Both the position numbers and the translations under genes were made by a program. A stretch of 64,000 bases of DNA, taken from contig VWZS01002401.1 in assembly GCA_013397075.1 (NCBI GenBank), forward strand, positions 62,001 through 126,000, read 5' to 3'. This document shows positions 39,901-52,530 of this stretch, one piece after another; the stretch's first letter is position 1, and every line of letters begins with the position of its first letter. Source of the stretch: Rhabdornis inornatus (taxonomy: Eukaryota; Chordata; Aves; Passeriformes; Rhabdornithidae). The notes beneath the pieces are model-generated. The model was not told the DNA's origin, did not search any database, and saw only the letters and a program-made list of their open reading frames with translations.

Positions 39901-42900
39901 CCATTTCTAGGCTGTTCTGGTGCAGCATTTGGCCAATGCTGAACCCACGACATACATAAAGCCAAAAATGAACATCTAGTAATCAGAAGTTTTTAGCACT
40001 TGTCATCCACAAATTTATATTGAAAACACATTTTAGTAATCACACATAAAACTGTCAGTTTGTGTCCACTGCAGATAGAATTTTTTTTACAAATTAACAA
40101 ATAAAAGCATGATTATGGGGTATAACTATGCAAATGGAACTTCAGAAACAGTCCCCTTAATTAGTTTATTTAGGATTATATCAAGCACCTAAGAAATAAT
40201 ACAGTAAAACAATTCTTTAAGTCACTGGAAGGTTTTAATTTTGGCAGAACTGCTTTCCCTTATTATAAAAAGAACAGAACAAATTTCCCAAAATGTTTAA
40301 TGTCAGTACTTGCAGTTCTCCTTTCACAACAGCAGGAGAAAAAAATATTGTCTAATGCCCAAAAATGACATCTGTGAAAAAAAATCTGTGCTAACAAGAA
40401 TTAAAAGAACATCTAGTATAATTTATTCACAGAAATGTCCTTAATAGACTAAATTTGCATAGTAAAATCTTTTTTTACCCACTTTATATAATAAAGAAAA
40501 TGACATTATTGATACTGGTGTTAAACCAGCTTTGCATAGTAAATCAGACTCATGCTATGCTCAGCAGATGGGACACATTGCTGCTGCATGTAGGGACTCT
40601 ATCAGTCAGCCATCTGAGAACATCTTATCAGCACATGCATCTTTGCCATCTAATTTTAATTTAAGAGGATCACTATTAGTAGTCAGATTTAAAAGGCTGA
40701 GAAAGCAGTCATCACCAGAACACTTTTGTTATACAGCCTGTCTCAGATAGCCCTTGCCACAGATTTGAAACTGGTGCTGCAGGCAGAGAGCAAAAGAGTG
40801 AATTCAAGTAGAAGTCATCTTCTCAGGACAGCATTTGGAATATGACTGGAGAAGGCACATAGTAGAATGAACCAAATTAACATTTTCAACATTATTGACA
40901 CTGCAAGATATATTATTCCTTGTTCCATTTAAAAAGATTTCCTGGGGAAATTATTAAGGGGTGATTACTTTATTGGTTGTTATTGAGTATAACCATTAGA
41001 CAGCTTGTAGGGAATGTCTGAATAACAAAAGCCTTGATAGAAAGAGATCAAGAGACCCCCGGTGACTGATCCAGATGGCATTGATTTGATTTTAGCATGA
41101 TGCATTTAGTTTCCATTGTTAAAAGAATACAGCAAATTCATTTCTAGAATGAATAGTAACTGTTGTGCTGTGACAAAACCTAGAGTCCTGCACTGCACAC
41201 AGCTCTCACTCCAGTAAGCAATTAATTTCAGGGAGATTACCATGTACAGCTGGATTACTCTGAGAAGGAAGCACTAGGCCTGAACCCCACACTTGTATGC
41301 TTGATATTCACAGAATCACTTCACTAATATATCACAATGGCTGTGAGGTGAGGAGAGAAGGATAGATGAAAAGGAAGATTTCCATCACTTTTAAGCTCAT
41401 GAATAACCTTCTTCCAGGTCAAAGAAACCAGGGGACATTCTTGTATAAGCAGGATGTAGAAACAATAGAAGCATTCTGGCAAATATAAATACAAGGTGAA
41501 TTAGAGTCAGGTAGTTATGCAATCTAAGAGGTAGTCTTGGTATTAAAATACAAAACACAAGGCTAACTAACAAGTAACCAAACACAAGGTTAAGCACTGA
41601 TAAGACCGAATCTATTTTTTTTCTGAGAAAAACAGAGAGAGGCTAGGACAATGGAGACAGGAAAGACCATAAGTTTAATAAACTGACCCAGACACTGGAG
41701 AGTTTATAGGGCTGTGTACAGACACCAGCTTCCCTTAATATGCTGATACACAGAAATTTTAGAAAAGCAAAAGTGCACCAAGTTTTACAGAATTACATCA
41801 GCAGCAGCATTTGCTAATAACCCCTAAGTCTCTCATTCAGATGTTGTCAGTATCCAAATGTTTGTAGTATTGCTGCTGACAAAATGGCTTTCTCTTCCCA
41901 GAGAAAGTGTTGGTGAATATTCCTGTTACAACAAGAAACAGGTGATCGAGGGTCATTATGTACTCAGAGGTGCTTGCAATCAATTTATCTGAGGCTTAAA
42001 CTAAAAGCTGAAGATTTTTTTTTTAGAAGGACTTAAATATGTCCTAAATAAAAGCCTCAAAGTCAGAGTTATTTCGATTCAGATGCTGCTTGCAGAGCAG
42101 CAGCTATACATATTCTAGACTGAGAACTGCACTATGATACTTTTCTCCTGTTGTTCAAAAAATTCCCTCTGCTCATATGTTTATTTTCCACTCCTTAGTT
42201 CCCTGACAAACCTATAGTTGTGGCAACCTCATTGATCATCTCTACTATTCCAACCTGCAATCACTGAGAACTTAATATATTTACCATGTGAAGGAAGCAG
42301 AGTTTTTATTCAGTCTGCAAGCATTTCAAGGCATATCAACTCTGAATTGTTGAATCCTAGATTTCACCTGTGGCTTAATGTGAATTGATCATTAATCCCA
42401 CATCTGTGCTACAGAGTGGGCTTCGGCTAAAAATTATGCCAGGGAAATATTCAGATTATACAAACCAAAGGAAGACTGAAATATCTTTCTCCAAGCACCC
42501 AAAGGTTATTCAGCAGGAATAGGATTGGTCTCACTGTTTTTTGACTCATCCACACTTTGCTGTGTACAGCTACTGTAATTATACTTATCCCTCCTTGTGT
42601 AATTTTTGGTAGTGTGTTGTAGTCATCCATTCCTGCCATTCTAACAGAAACCTTTATGCCTGTGGGTCATCTGGTATGTTTGAAAACACAGTTGGTTTTC
42701 AAATATACCCGAACTGGTGGAGTAGAGTCACTTTCCTTAATCTTGACTCTGTTAACAAAGTAACAGAACAAAACATCTGTAGAACAAAACGTGTAATAGC
42801 AAGAGATTCCATGGGATAAGAGATATTCTCAAGCAATAGCTCTAACTCATAATTTCTGCTGATCTGACATTTCTTTGTTGTCAGGTTAATATCTTTGTCA

Positions 42901-45900
42901 TTGCCTTACATAATTAACTTTGTGCCAATTCTCTCTTGTTTTGGTCAGAATATAAGCAATCATTTTTTATAGAACAAAAAACTCTCAAGAATAGCAAACT
43001 TCTTACTAAAATAACCAAATTATTAACATTAGCTCTTGAAAATAAAGTTGGGCTCTCAGTTTGAATGATATGTCTCTTATTTAAGGTCTGAATCCAAAAA
43101 AGTCAGTGACTGTGAATGTCTAAATGGTGGTTAAAACACACACAAAAATATTGCTGGGTGTTCCCCAAATGAGAGCTTTGTGCATCTTTCTAACTAGTCT
43201 ATGTCCAGAAGGAGCAATGCAAGGGAGCTCCATGAGGTACTGCTGTGCAGCTCCATCTCTTCCACCTACGCTGGGAGAGCCAGAAGCAAGGCACAAATAC
43301 TTCTCAGAAAGCATTCAGCAATGGAGGAAGGGAAGAACACACTTCTTCACATCAAATCAAATCAAAATACCATGTCCCAGACCCTATCCACAGATGACTG
43401 CACCTAGCAAATTGGATGATCATTTTATGGTGAGCTGTAGCCATGGGTATCATATGGCAAGAAGTATCCTGCAGCCCAGGAGCAGCACTGAAGATGAGCA
43501 TCACTGAAAGAATGATTGATTGCGAGCAAAGAAGAAAGAAATTATATAGGATATCATCTTCTTCTGGGGACAGTATTCCTCTTCATGCTTTTTAAACCCA
43601 AGACAAAACCTCTGGAAATGTCAGGAGCTAATTTAAAATAAATTAAGATTATTTCTAACTTGTCATATCAAACCCTTACAGAAAAGCATCTCAGTTCATT
43701 GTGTAATGCCTGTAATGCCTAAAGATCTTCTCAATTATATTAGTTTTCCAGTTGATTCTCCTCATCTAAGACAGAAATGCATTGCTATCCAAAAAGAAAT
43801 GCTTCTGACAAGAATGGCATTATAACAGTAACAAAAAATCTTGAGCCATTAACTTCAGTGCATATTTTGTCTGGAAATGGGCAAACTGAACATTTTGGGA
43901 TTAGGTCCATAGAATTTTCACCACTATTAGATTCAAATGGATAAATAGTTTTTCTCTCTGAATGATATCGTAATACTTCCAAAGGGAACGTGCTGGGACC
44001 GAAGGATGACAGGATCGGCAACAACCCACAACACTCTGATGTGAAATTTTTTAGATTTTCGAATGTTAAATTTCAAATACTTGCAGACAGAGAGACGAGG
44101 GTGCATTCAAAGGTGACATAAAGTACTTCCTCCTCCCCAGGGGTAAATGCTGGACACCAGGAGACTGCTGTGACAGCACCTTTCCCCTGAACCATAAATC
44201 TCTGATTCAGAAAGCAGGAAATCTAGTTTTGCTAGCATGGAAAAGGGAGAATATGTGGCTCTGCATGAAAGGCAGAAGGCCAGAAGCAGGAAAAACCTTT
44301 TACCATTACCATGCCCTCATCTCCTTCTTAAGGGAAAAGCACTGAAATTCCAAAAAGAGGAAAATATACTCTGAGCTGGCTGGGAAGAGGGTGATAAACA
44401 AACATAAGGGTAGGGAGGGGGGCCTGTTCAGGGAGGAATAGAAGGAAGGGTGACATCAGGATCCAGTGGAAGGCAAAGGGATCTGGAGGTGGGTAAGAAG
44501 AGCTAAGCAGCACCAGTAGGATGAGAAGAGAGAACAGAGGTAAAGAAGGCTCTGGGAAGTTGACTTACATGCCAGAGGAAGTCTTGGTAAAAAAAAAAAT
44601 TTGGGATTCACTGACATGAAACACTGTGCATGACATGGTAGCAAACCACCTGAAAAATTATTCAGATTATAGATAATTTCACTCTATGCGAAATTAAAAG
44701 TGTGAGACTATAACAGGAAATGAACAAAATAAAAGTTGTAAAGTATGAAGGAAAGTAGAGAGAGAACTTGTTTTTCTCAGATCATATTTTTACATACAGA
44801 GAGGAAAACATTTTCATTCTGAAATATTAAGAAAAACAATTAAGAAAAAAAAAGGTCTCAATTAAAGGAAACTTTTGGATTAATATCTTGTTCTGTGGTC
44901 TGTCTTTCCTATCACTTTTCCTTGTTCCAAGTACACTTTCAACATATAAATGTGTATTTTAGACATATGTGTCTAACAAGTCCTAGCTATTGAGTGTGCC
45001 CATCACGTATAAGAATCACTACGCTGCCAGCTCTGGTATCTAAGTCTTGTTCAGATTCTGTACTGGAAGATATTTTTATTTAAGCCTCTTGCAATCAGAA
45101 GAAAAGTCTTACTTCTGGTCATGTCTACAGCTGGAAGGTAGTTTAGAAGCAAAGCTGCTAAAGACCAAGGTCGAATAGCCCACATCAAAGCAATGCCTTT
45201 TGAATTCAGAAGAGTGAAAAATTAGAGAATTAGCAGGAGAACAGGTTGGGTTTTTATATCTGGTGACATTAAATTGTACATGAGGTAGTTCAGGTTTTAG
45301 GATATGAAAGTACAAATGTAGTTAGGAAAGAAAAACTAAGTTAAAGTCAGGTTACTCTGACTGGAGTTAAACACATCACTATTATGGACTGTAACATTAA
45401 GGCAATTGTGATCCCCTTCCTCTTCCTGATTCCTGCTGGTTATTTTGTATTTTGAAACAGCAAAACAGGGCCCTGGCCAAGCCATTTGTTTGGATTTGGC
45501 TCAAATATGTCTACATCCCGCTGAACCAACTTATTCACTGGCAAATTGATAGCATCTTGAAACATATCACTGGAAATAATTTGTTGTACAAAGCCAATCT
45601 CACTTGGCCAAGTTCACAACATGTAATAAAATTGAGGACATTCTCTGCACATTTTTATACAGCTCACCCCAGACCCTATTTCCTGACATGGTCCTTGCCT
45701 GCTAGATGAGCAACTGCTGATGTGTATAGTGTAAAAACATAGAGTAATATGCCTGTTCTTAATAATTTTATCACTGAAACTTGAATTGATAGATTATCAA
45801 TGGACTGTTTCAATCAAGGGGACAATGGGAAATGTTCTGGAAAAGGAATTAATGGCAATGCTTATCCTATCACTGTCTGGGCCTGGTTTTTTATCTGTTT

Positions 45901-48900
45901 TAAAATGAGCCAATGTTAGGAATCCACACAGGCAAAGTTTCAAATCCAGCTGCTCACACAGCATGCAGTCATGGTCACTGCACTTGATGCACCACATTAT
46001 CACAGTGAGGAACACAACTTTTTTGTCAAGACTTTCTTGTGAGAGAAAAGCAATAGAAAGAATTACAAAATCCCAAGCTCTAAAAACAATGAATGACACT
46101 AACAAGAAAAAAAAAATAGTGGAAGAATACAAGAGACATGTGAAATGGGTTTCTCAAAATGTAAAAAAGTGCCCATGAAGCAGCACAGGAGACTGACCAT
46201 GCTTCAGGAAAGGACTGTATTAATGTTGTTGGTCTTTGGAGGAGGAAGCTCTCTTGTATGGTTTAGTAAGATGTACCACAATAAAACAATACTAATAATC
46301 AATTCTCCACTATCTGATAAGACAGATAAGAATTGATATTTTCTTATCAGTGTTAAGAAAGATTGATTAAAGTACATACTGCAACTGCTGTTAACCCTGA
46401 AAACATATGCAGTTGCACTGTATTAGAGAATATGAGCCCAAATCTAGCAGCAAAGCAGGATCTTGAAAATTGATTCAGAACAAAGATGATCAGATGTCTG
46501 CAAAAAGCATTATAGCAGAAGAAGAAAAAATTATTTTAAACATAAGTTCGAGGGCACGCAGATTGAAAAACAGTGATGGACTCAGACCATTAGCATTTAT
46601 GAAGGGCTGTAGTATGGAGATAGTAAAACACCATCAGAAATATTATTTTAAAAATAACATGCATGCTCATAAATACAACGTAAAAGAGAAATGCTCTGCC
46701 TGTTTCAGCTTTCATTTGAGCATGACAGGAAATGTGTGGGGAGGATATAAATTTCACAAATAGAATCAGAGGGATGAAGATTAAGAACGTCATTACTTTG
46801 TGAAAGTACAAAGGAAATGAAGAAAAAAAGGCAAAATTAGGCAGGCCAAGGCAAAGTTAGCTGATGCAGATGGTGCCTTGCTGGCTAATGATTGATAACA
46901 GCAGCAATTACTGACAGTTCTAAAAAATGTCATTCCATTTTAGTTCTCAATGTGTCAGACTCAGGAAAATTAAATCACATCAGAAGCCACAGACTTATTA
47001 CTAAAAGGTCAACTTTTATGAAACTTTTCCTCAAAAGTTTTAGTGAAGAGATTAAATAAGCCTACTCCATTAACTTGAGTCAGACAAGTTTTAGGGAAGC
47101 ATCAGGCAAAAATGGGCTAAGAACCGTTGTACTTAGAGACACTAAGAGACACAAGGCTTTGCTTCTATTTCCAAAGATTGCTTGGAAATCAAAATGTAAA
47201 TGGCCTTGAATATTCATATAATTCAAGACTTTTATCAAAACATGCAGATGTGCTTTGAACTGAAAAATGAAGTAGCATCATTTGCCTTAATTAATGTAGG
47301 AATGGTTCAGGAAAGCCTGTGTTACCCCTCCTATGTAATGTCACATAGACTCCTCTAATGCACCCTTTGGAACAGATGGGGCACAGGGTGAGAAAATTCA
47401 GAGCCAGAATCAGCCCACTACACTAGCAAATCTTGATACTGTAGCTTCTTCACTAATCCACAGAAGAGCAGGAGGAAAATATGATCACTGACTCCTTCTG
47501 AAACTGACTGGTTTTAAAAGTCCAGGCAAAAAGTGCTGTCTGTTTTATACTAGTATATAAATATACTAGTGCAATATACCCCAGGATAACTAGTTCATTT
47601 CTTGATCCATGCACAGTTCCAAATTGTGAAGCCCAGACTATGTCTCTGAGAAGCTGTATATGATTGTGCTGGAGAACAGTGAGAAAACTGAGGTTTGACC
47701 AAGAAAATGAAGACTAGACTTAAAGGCCTAGCTTGGGGGAAAAAAAAACAACAGGAATCCTTGAAAAATAGACCTACTAACATCCTTGCAGTACCACAGT
47801 TTTTTTACCAGATTACACAAATATCACTTTCTCTCCTTTACAATACATTGGGTAATCAACAGGTCTGTTCATCTTTTATGTTTGAAGTTAAGGATAATCC
47901 CAGTAACCTCAAGCATTTGACAGGTACACCAACACCAGCTATTTTAGCAGACCAACTTACCTGAAGATATAGCCCAAAGGAAACCATCCAGAAGTATAGG
48001 ATAAGCAGCTAATTCAGCAATCAGGAAAAATCTTCAACAATTAACACAGTAAGACTTGAGGATTTCAGAATTTCAGAAATTATACAATTAGTAACTACCA
48101 TGGTATCTTTCTGCCACTTTTCAGATTTGAACTGGTGTGAAACAGTAGAACTTTTAAAATGAGAGAAACAAAAAATGACAAATGAGACTCTTCCTCATAT
48201 ATTATGCAATTGAATGGATATCCAAGAGGGAATAGTTAGAAGGCCCAACTAGTTTGTTTTCTGCTAAACAATAAAATTTACAATTCATGAAAAGAACTGT
48301 ATTATGGACAGTGGCAATGCTCTCAAGAAAAGAGATTTGATTCTTATTAGAGATACATCGCTCCTGTAATGTATTCAGCCAATTGAAAGGAAAGGAGAAT
48401 TAAGATTCTGAGAGGCAGCCACTGAAAAAATGTTCAAATGGCAAACTGGCTCTACAGATATTACAGAATTATCTGTTGGCCTCTTTGTGTTACACTTTGA
48501 CTTTCCTAGCTGAAGTCAGAGGTAAACACCAAAAAAATAAATTTTATCGATGGTACTGGTAGGCCTCTTAAAAGGAGATGAATCACCTTGCATCTTGAGG
48601 GCTTTTAGGTATTCCCCTGAAATTTGAAATGTATTTCCCAGCCAATTAATATTTTAATTTAATATTACATTTTTCTTATTTATTGCTTCTATTCTTTTTC
48701 ACTCTGTTTCTCATAGACTCTGCTTTTTCTCTGTTTAGAATCTATACATAAATTAATAGATTATATTGATTTCATTCTACTATTCATACTTCTGACCTTA
48801 AAGTACTGATTTTTAGATATTTTTTTTAAATTTGTCACCTCACTTTTTTGCTCAATACTTACAATTTTGTTTGATGTGGCTGAGGGTGTGTGTGTGTTTA

Positions 48901-51184
48901 ATGACTCCCGCTGCTCCTGGATGCTTATCATGTTTGCAGAGCTCACACAACTGGTCTGTATGCCCAGGCTGAGCTCTGTATGGAAGGACAGGCCAGCTGG
49001 GGCAGCCCTGACAACTCTGCCTAAGGGCTCCCCTGGATGAGGAAATAAGTGCTGCATTACTCAGACAGGATCTGGGATAGGGGTCAGCCATGGCTAGGGA
49101 CTGGGGAAAGGCTGCAAACCATAAAGTCACGGCAGCTCACACAGTTGCATGGAGAAATCATGAAAATGAGAAGGAAACTGAAGGGCTGCAGCAACCAAGA
49201 GCTTCTATCCCTCAGTTTTATTAGAATTAAAAACAAGACTTTATTGAGTAGTACTGGATCAAGGCTGACATCATCCACTATTTAATTTACCTCCTATGCT
49301 GCCTTCCAGCATATATCAGCATTTCAACATCCACTAGGGTACAGGCCAGCACAGGTCAGACAACAACCCCTTGAAGCATGCAGCTGTGTTGGGAGATGGT
49401 ATCAGCCACTGCACAGCCCCAAGAAGCTGGAAAGCCCGTGTGTTTGGGCAGGGTTGGTAACTGCAGAAACATCTTAGTCACTGTCCTTTTTCCCTATGAC
49501 CATCCAACAGGCTTCCCTGAGACAGACAGCCCTACACACCTTTATCTTGCTTGCTCCTAGAAATGCTATTTTTCTCCTTGAAAAAAATCTCCATAGAAAA
49601 TTGCATTTTTTTTGCCCTGGCCTATCTAGCTTCACTGATTTTTGATTAGAAGTGCTACCTGTAAACCTATGCCTACACCACTCTGTAAGATAGAGGCCTT
49701 TTCAGCTTCATCTCTCTGCTTTTGCACAGGACAAGGTGAATTGGACTGATGGCAAAAATGGTCAAAATTGGATGCTGCATGAGGTTCTAAAGGATGAAAA
49801 CCTTCAGGCAAGGCATTGGAGTAAACTGCAGAGTCTACTCAAGAAGATGAGCTGAAAAGATATATGTAGCTTGATAATTTGATATCCAAGAAGCCAACAT
49901 GAAAGGATGCTTCCTTCTTTTATGTTGTTTATAGGAGTGCTATAAATGTGCATTGCAATGAATGGAAGCTTTGAAAACCAAATAAAGATCTATCAAACAT
50001 ACAGATTTTAACATTTATAATAAGTGAAATATTTTCTTAAAGCTCATATTATAACTATTGTTATAACTAATGGAGAATGTTATAAACAACAGAGAAGAAC
50101 AGGTTCACTCAATACAGTCCTTATGAATAGACAATCACTTGTACCATTACTTCTATTATTATTATCGGCCTGCCAGTTACATAAGTTGTGCTTGAATATT
50201 GCAAAAAGTAACTTACTAATATGCACACTGAGGACTTTACCTTTTTCTGTAATTTTTTACAAAAAAAGCTGATCTCCTGATATCATTTAATACACTTTGT
50301 AATGAAATATGTAATCAAGAACCGTTTAAAATGGGCATTTATGAAAGATGTACAAGTCATTAAAAGCTGCATACAAGAAATTGTGGTTAAAAAAAATTTA
50401 CTTGTGATGACAGAATCTTTGTATCTCATATGTGACTGTAGGTTTTTCGTTCTCTTGCACTTTTATGGAATCTTTATCATTTAGTTCTGCTTTACTGTCT
50501 AAGGTATTAATGCACTCTGAACTGAACTGATTTTGTTAGTATTTTTGCTAGAGCTACCGAGCTCCCTGTATCATTTCAATGCTCTGATTTTCACACATCG
50601 GACTCAGTGACTTACTCTACAATCCTGTGTTAAAAAAGAATGTAATTTGACTTTATTCAAACTAGTTACCACATTGGGATAATCAACAGACAACAGAGAA
50701 CCAAAATAACGCATCCATTATTGTCACAGGAGAAAAGACGATTACCACCAGAGGGCACTAGACCCTGAGAAACCAAATTGACTATAAAAGCCAAAATAAT
50801 CATGATTTCCCCAGAACGACACAGGAATTTAGTAAGATGATGCAATTTCTTATCTTAACATTGCAATTTAAGAGCCCGAACTGATGGAATGGCCTCTTCC
50901 AAACCCCACCCTATTTGGTAATCTTTTCTGTTAAGTGTACCTACATCAGTGCACAACCCACTGCAATTAAACACTGAACTTCACTCACGTTGTTTAGGAG
51001 CAGTTTAGCAAAATCAGTGGAATTATGTCCATGGCGACATGACGTGAGCAAAGTATCAAGCCTCGCACTTTGTCAGTGAGCAGATTTTGTACATATTCAA
51101 CCATCCTTAACAATCTCTCTACTAGCAAGAAAGAGAGAATTCTCTCCACTCCGCAAAACACATCAAAGTACTTTTTTCTCATAG
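39901..51184. other. Gene desert, no gene recognised
   Basis: Unique AT-rich DNA without recognisable transposons or exons. The longest open frame is 127 codons (43124-43507, plus strand) and shows no domain. The CTCF-like motif at 50745 is listed separately. Confidence 0.55.
50745..50758 (+). promoter_or_regulatory. CTCF-like motif, perfect core (plus orientation)
   Basis: CCACCAGAGGGCAC matches all 14 positions of CCASYAGRKGGCAS. It lies about 5.5 kb upstream of the CpG-island gene start and points toward it. A boundary or promoter-tethering role is possible but inferred. Confidence 0.5.
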
Positions 51185-51460
51185 AGTTGGGGTTTAGTTT
51201 TTTGTTTGTTTTGTTTTGGTTGTTGTTGGTTTGTGTGTGGTTTTTTTTTGTGGGTTTTTTTTTGGTTTTTTTTTTTTTTTGTTTTGGTTTTTTTTGTTTT
51301 GTTTTGCGGTTTTTTTTGGGTTTGGGGTGCGTAGTTTGGTTTTGCTTTGGGGTTTTTTTTGGGGGGGGTTGTTGTTTTGTTTTTGTGGGGTTTTTTCGGA
51401 GGGTTGTTTGGTTTTGGTTAGGGGTTTTTTTCGTTGTTGGGGGCCTTGAGGGATGGAGGG
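51185..51460. repeat. G/T-rich low-complexity tract
   Basis: From 51197 to 51306 the plus strand contains only G and T, 110 bases with no A or C; the remainder is nearly so. It is built from degenerate TTTTG units with T runs and G runs up to eight. Frames through it (145 and 77 codons) encode only Phe/Gly/Val/Trp/Leu-type low complexity and are not genes. The very long homopolymers make base accuracy doubtful. Confidence 0.9.
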
Positions 51461-51479
51461 GGGGGCGGTTCCGGAGTGA

Positions 51480-51800
51480 TGGGAGGTTTTGGGAGTTGTT
51501 TCTTTGAATTACCGCTTTAAGAAGGCTTTGACGGCAGCTGTAAACTGGGCAATCCGGTTAAAGGGGTGTAACTGCGAGATTACGGAACTAAAACGTCTGT
51601 CTGTTGCCGAAAGGGGATCCAGGCTGCCGTCAAGCTTTCCTTGACCCCCAGCAGCCCCCTCCGAGCCGCTGCTGCCCACTCTGTGCCCGCGTCTCAGCCC
51701 TGGCTGCTCCCGCGGTCAGCACGGCTGAGTCGGGACCACGCCCGTGCGCTTTCCTTCCCCTGGGGACACCGCAAACCGGGTACTCGGTTTTAGTTCTGCC
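51480..51800. other. CpG-rich patch, possible small CpG island
   Basis: GC-rich sequence with many CpGs (for example GCGGTTCCGG, CCCGCGTCTCAG, CTCCCGCGGTCAGC), sharply distinct from the flanking AT-rich DNA. It lies about 4.4 kb upstream of the confident promoter at 56.1 kb. It could be an alternative or non-coding RNA promoter, or a decayed GC-rich repeat. No convincing exon was identified. Confidence 0.4.
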
Positions 51801-52530
51801 ATTGTCAATGTGCGGTAACTCTGGCCAAGAAAAACATGTATCTGTAAAGTCATCTGTTTGTTTAGATATTGAAGGTGTTTATGGCTGTCTGCACTGCATT
51901 CTGCAATTCCAGCTGATTGAAAAGTGATGACATAGAAAAAAATCCAGTGACTAATGATGAACTTTCTGCATACTTGCTAAAACTTTTTACTTCCTTTGGC
52001 ACTCTGCCTTCTCTCACCACGGCTCTTTATGACACTCCCTTTCCGTTTCCTGATGGAATTAGGCTGTGCTGTAGCAGGCACAAAGAATTAGCTGTCTCTC
52101 GATACACAAATTCATACACCCATCGAGAAGCCTTGCTGAATTTCTGAGCCCCTGCCCATGGTGTTCAAGCAGCTGGGTTTCCCTGAGAAACTGTGTGTAA
52201 TGGAAAGCAAGAGTCAGATCTCAAACAGCCACTGAGTAATGTGCAGGAAGAGTTTGTGGAGCACAGACAGAAACACGGAGAAGCTGCGATTTCCCTTGGG
52301 CTTTCCCTTTCGACAGTGGCTATTACATTCTTTTCTTTGCAGTGGCAAGCTCCGCGGGCGAGCACACAGTACCTCATCCATCCCTGCCTCCTGCCTAGTT
52401 GGCTGCTCCCTCCCCACACCTACAGCAGCCCGATCATCAGGAGAGGATGATCCCCTCCACTCACAGTAGCTGTCCTGTGATCTCCCACACTTCAGAGGTG
52501 TTGAAACTCTAACAGATGTTATTGCCTAGG

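Noticed and set aside
51070..51507. 145-codon Phe/Val/Gly-rich frame resembling a membrane protein
   Set aside because: The hydrophobicity comes from the G/T-only tract (TTT, GTT, GGT codons), not from selection.
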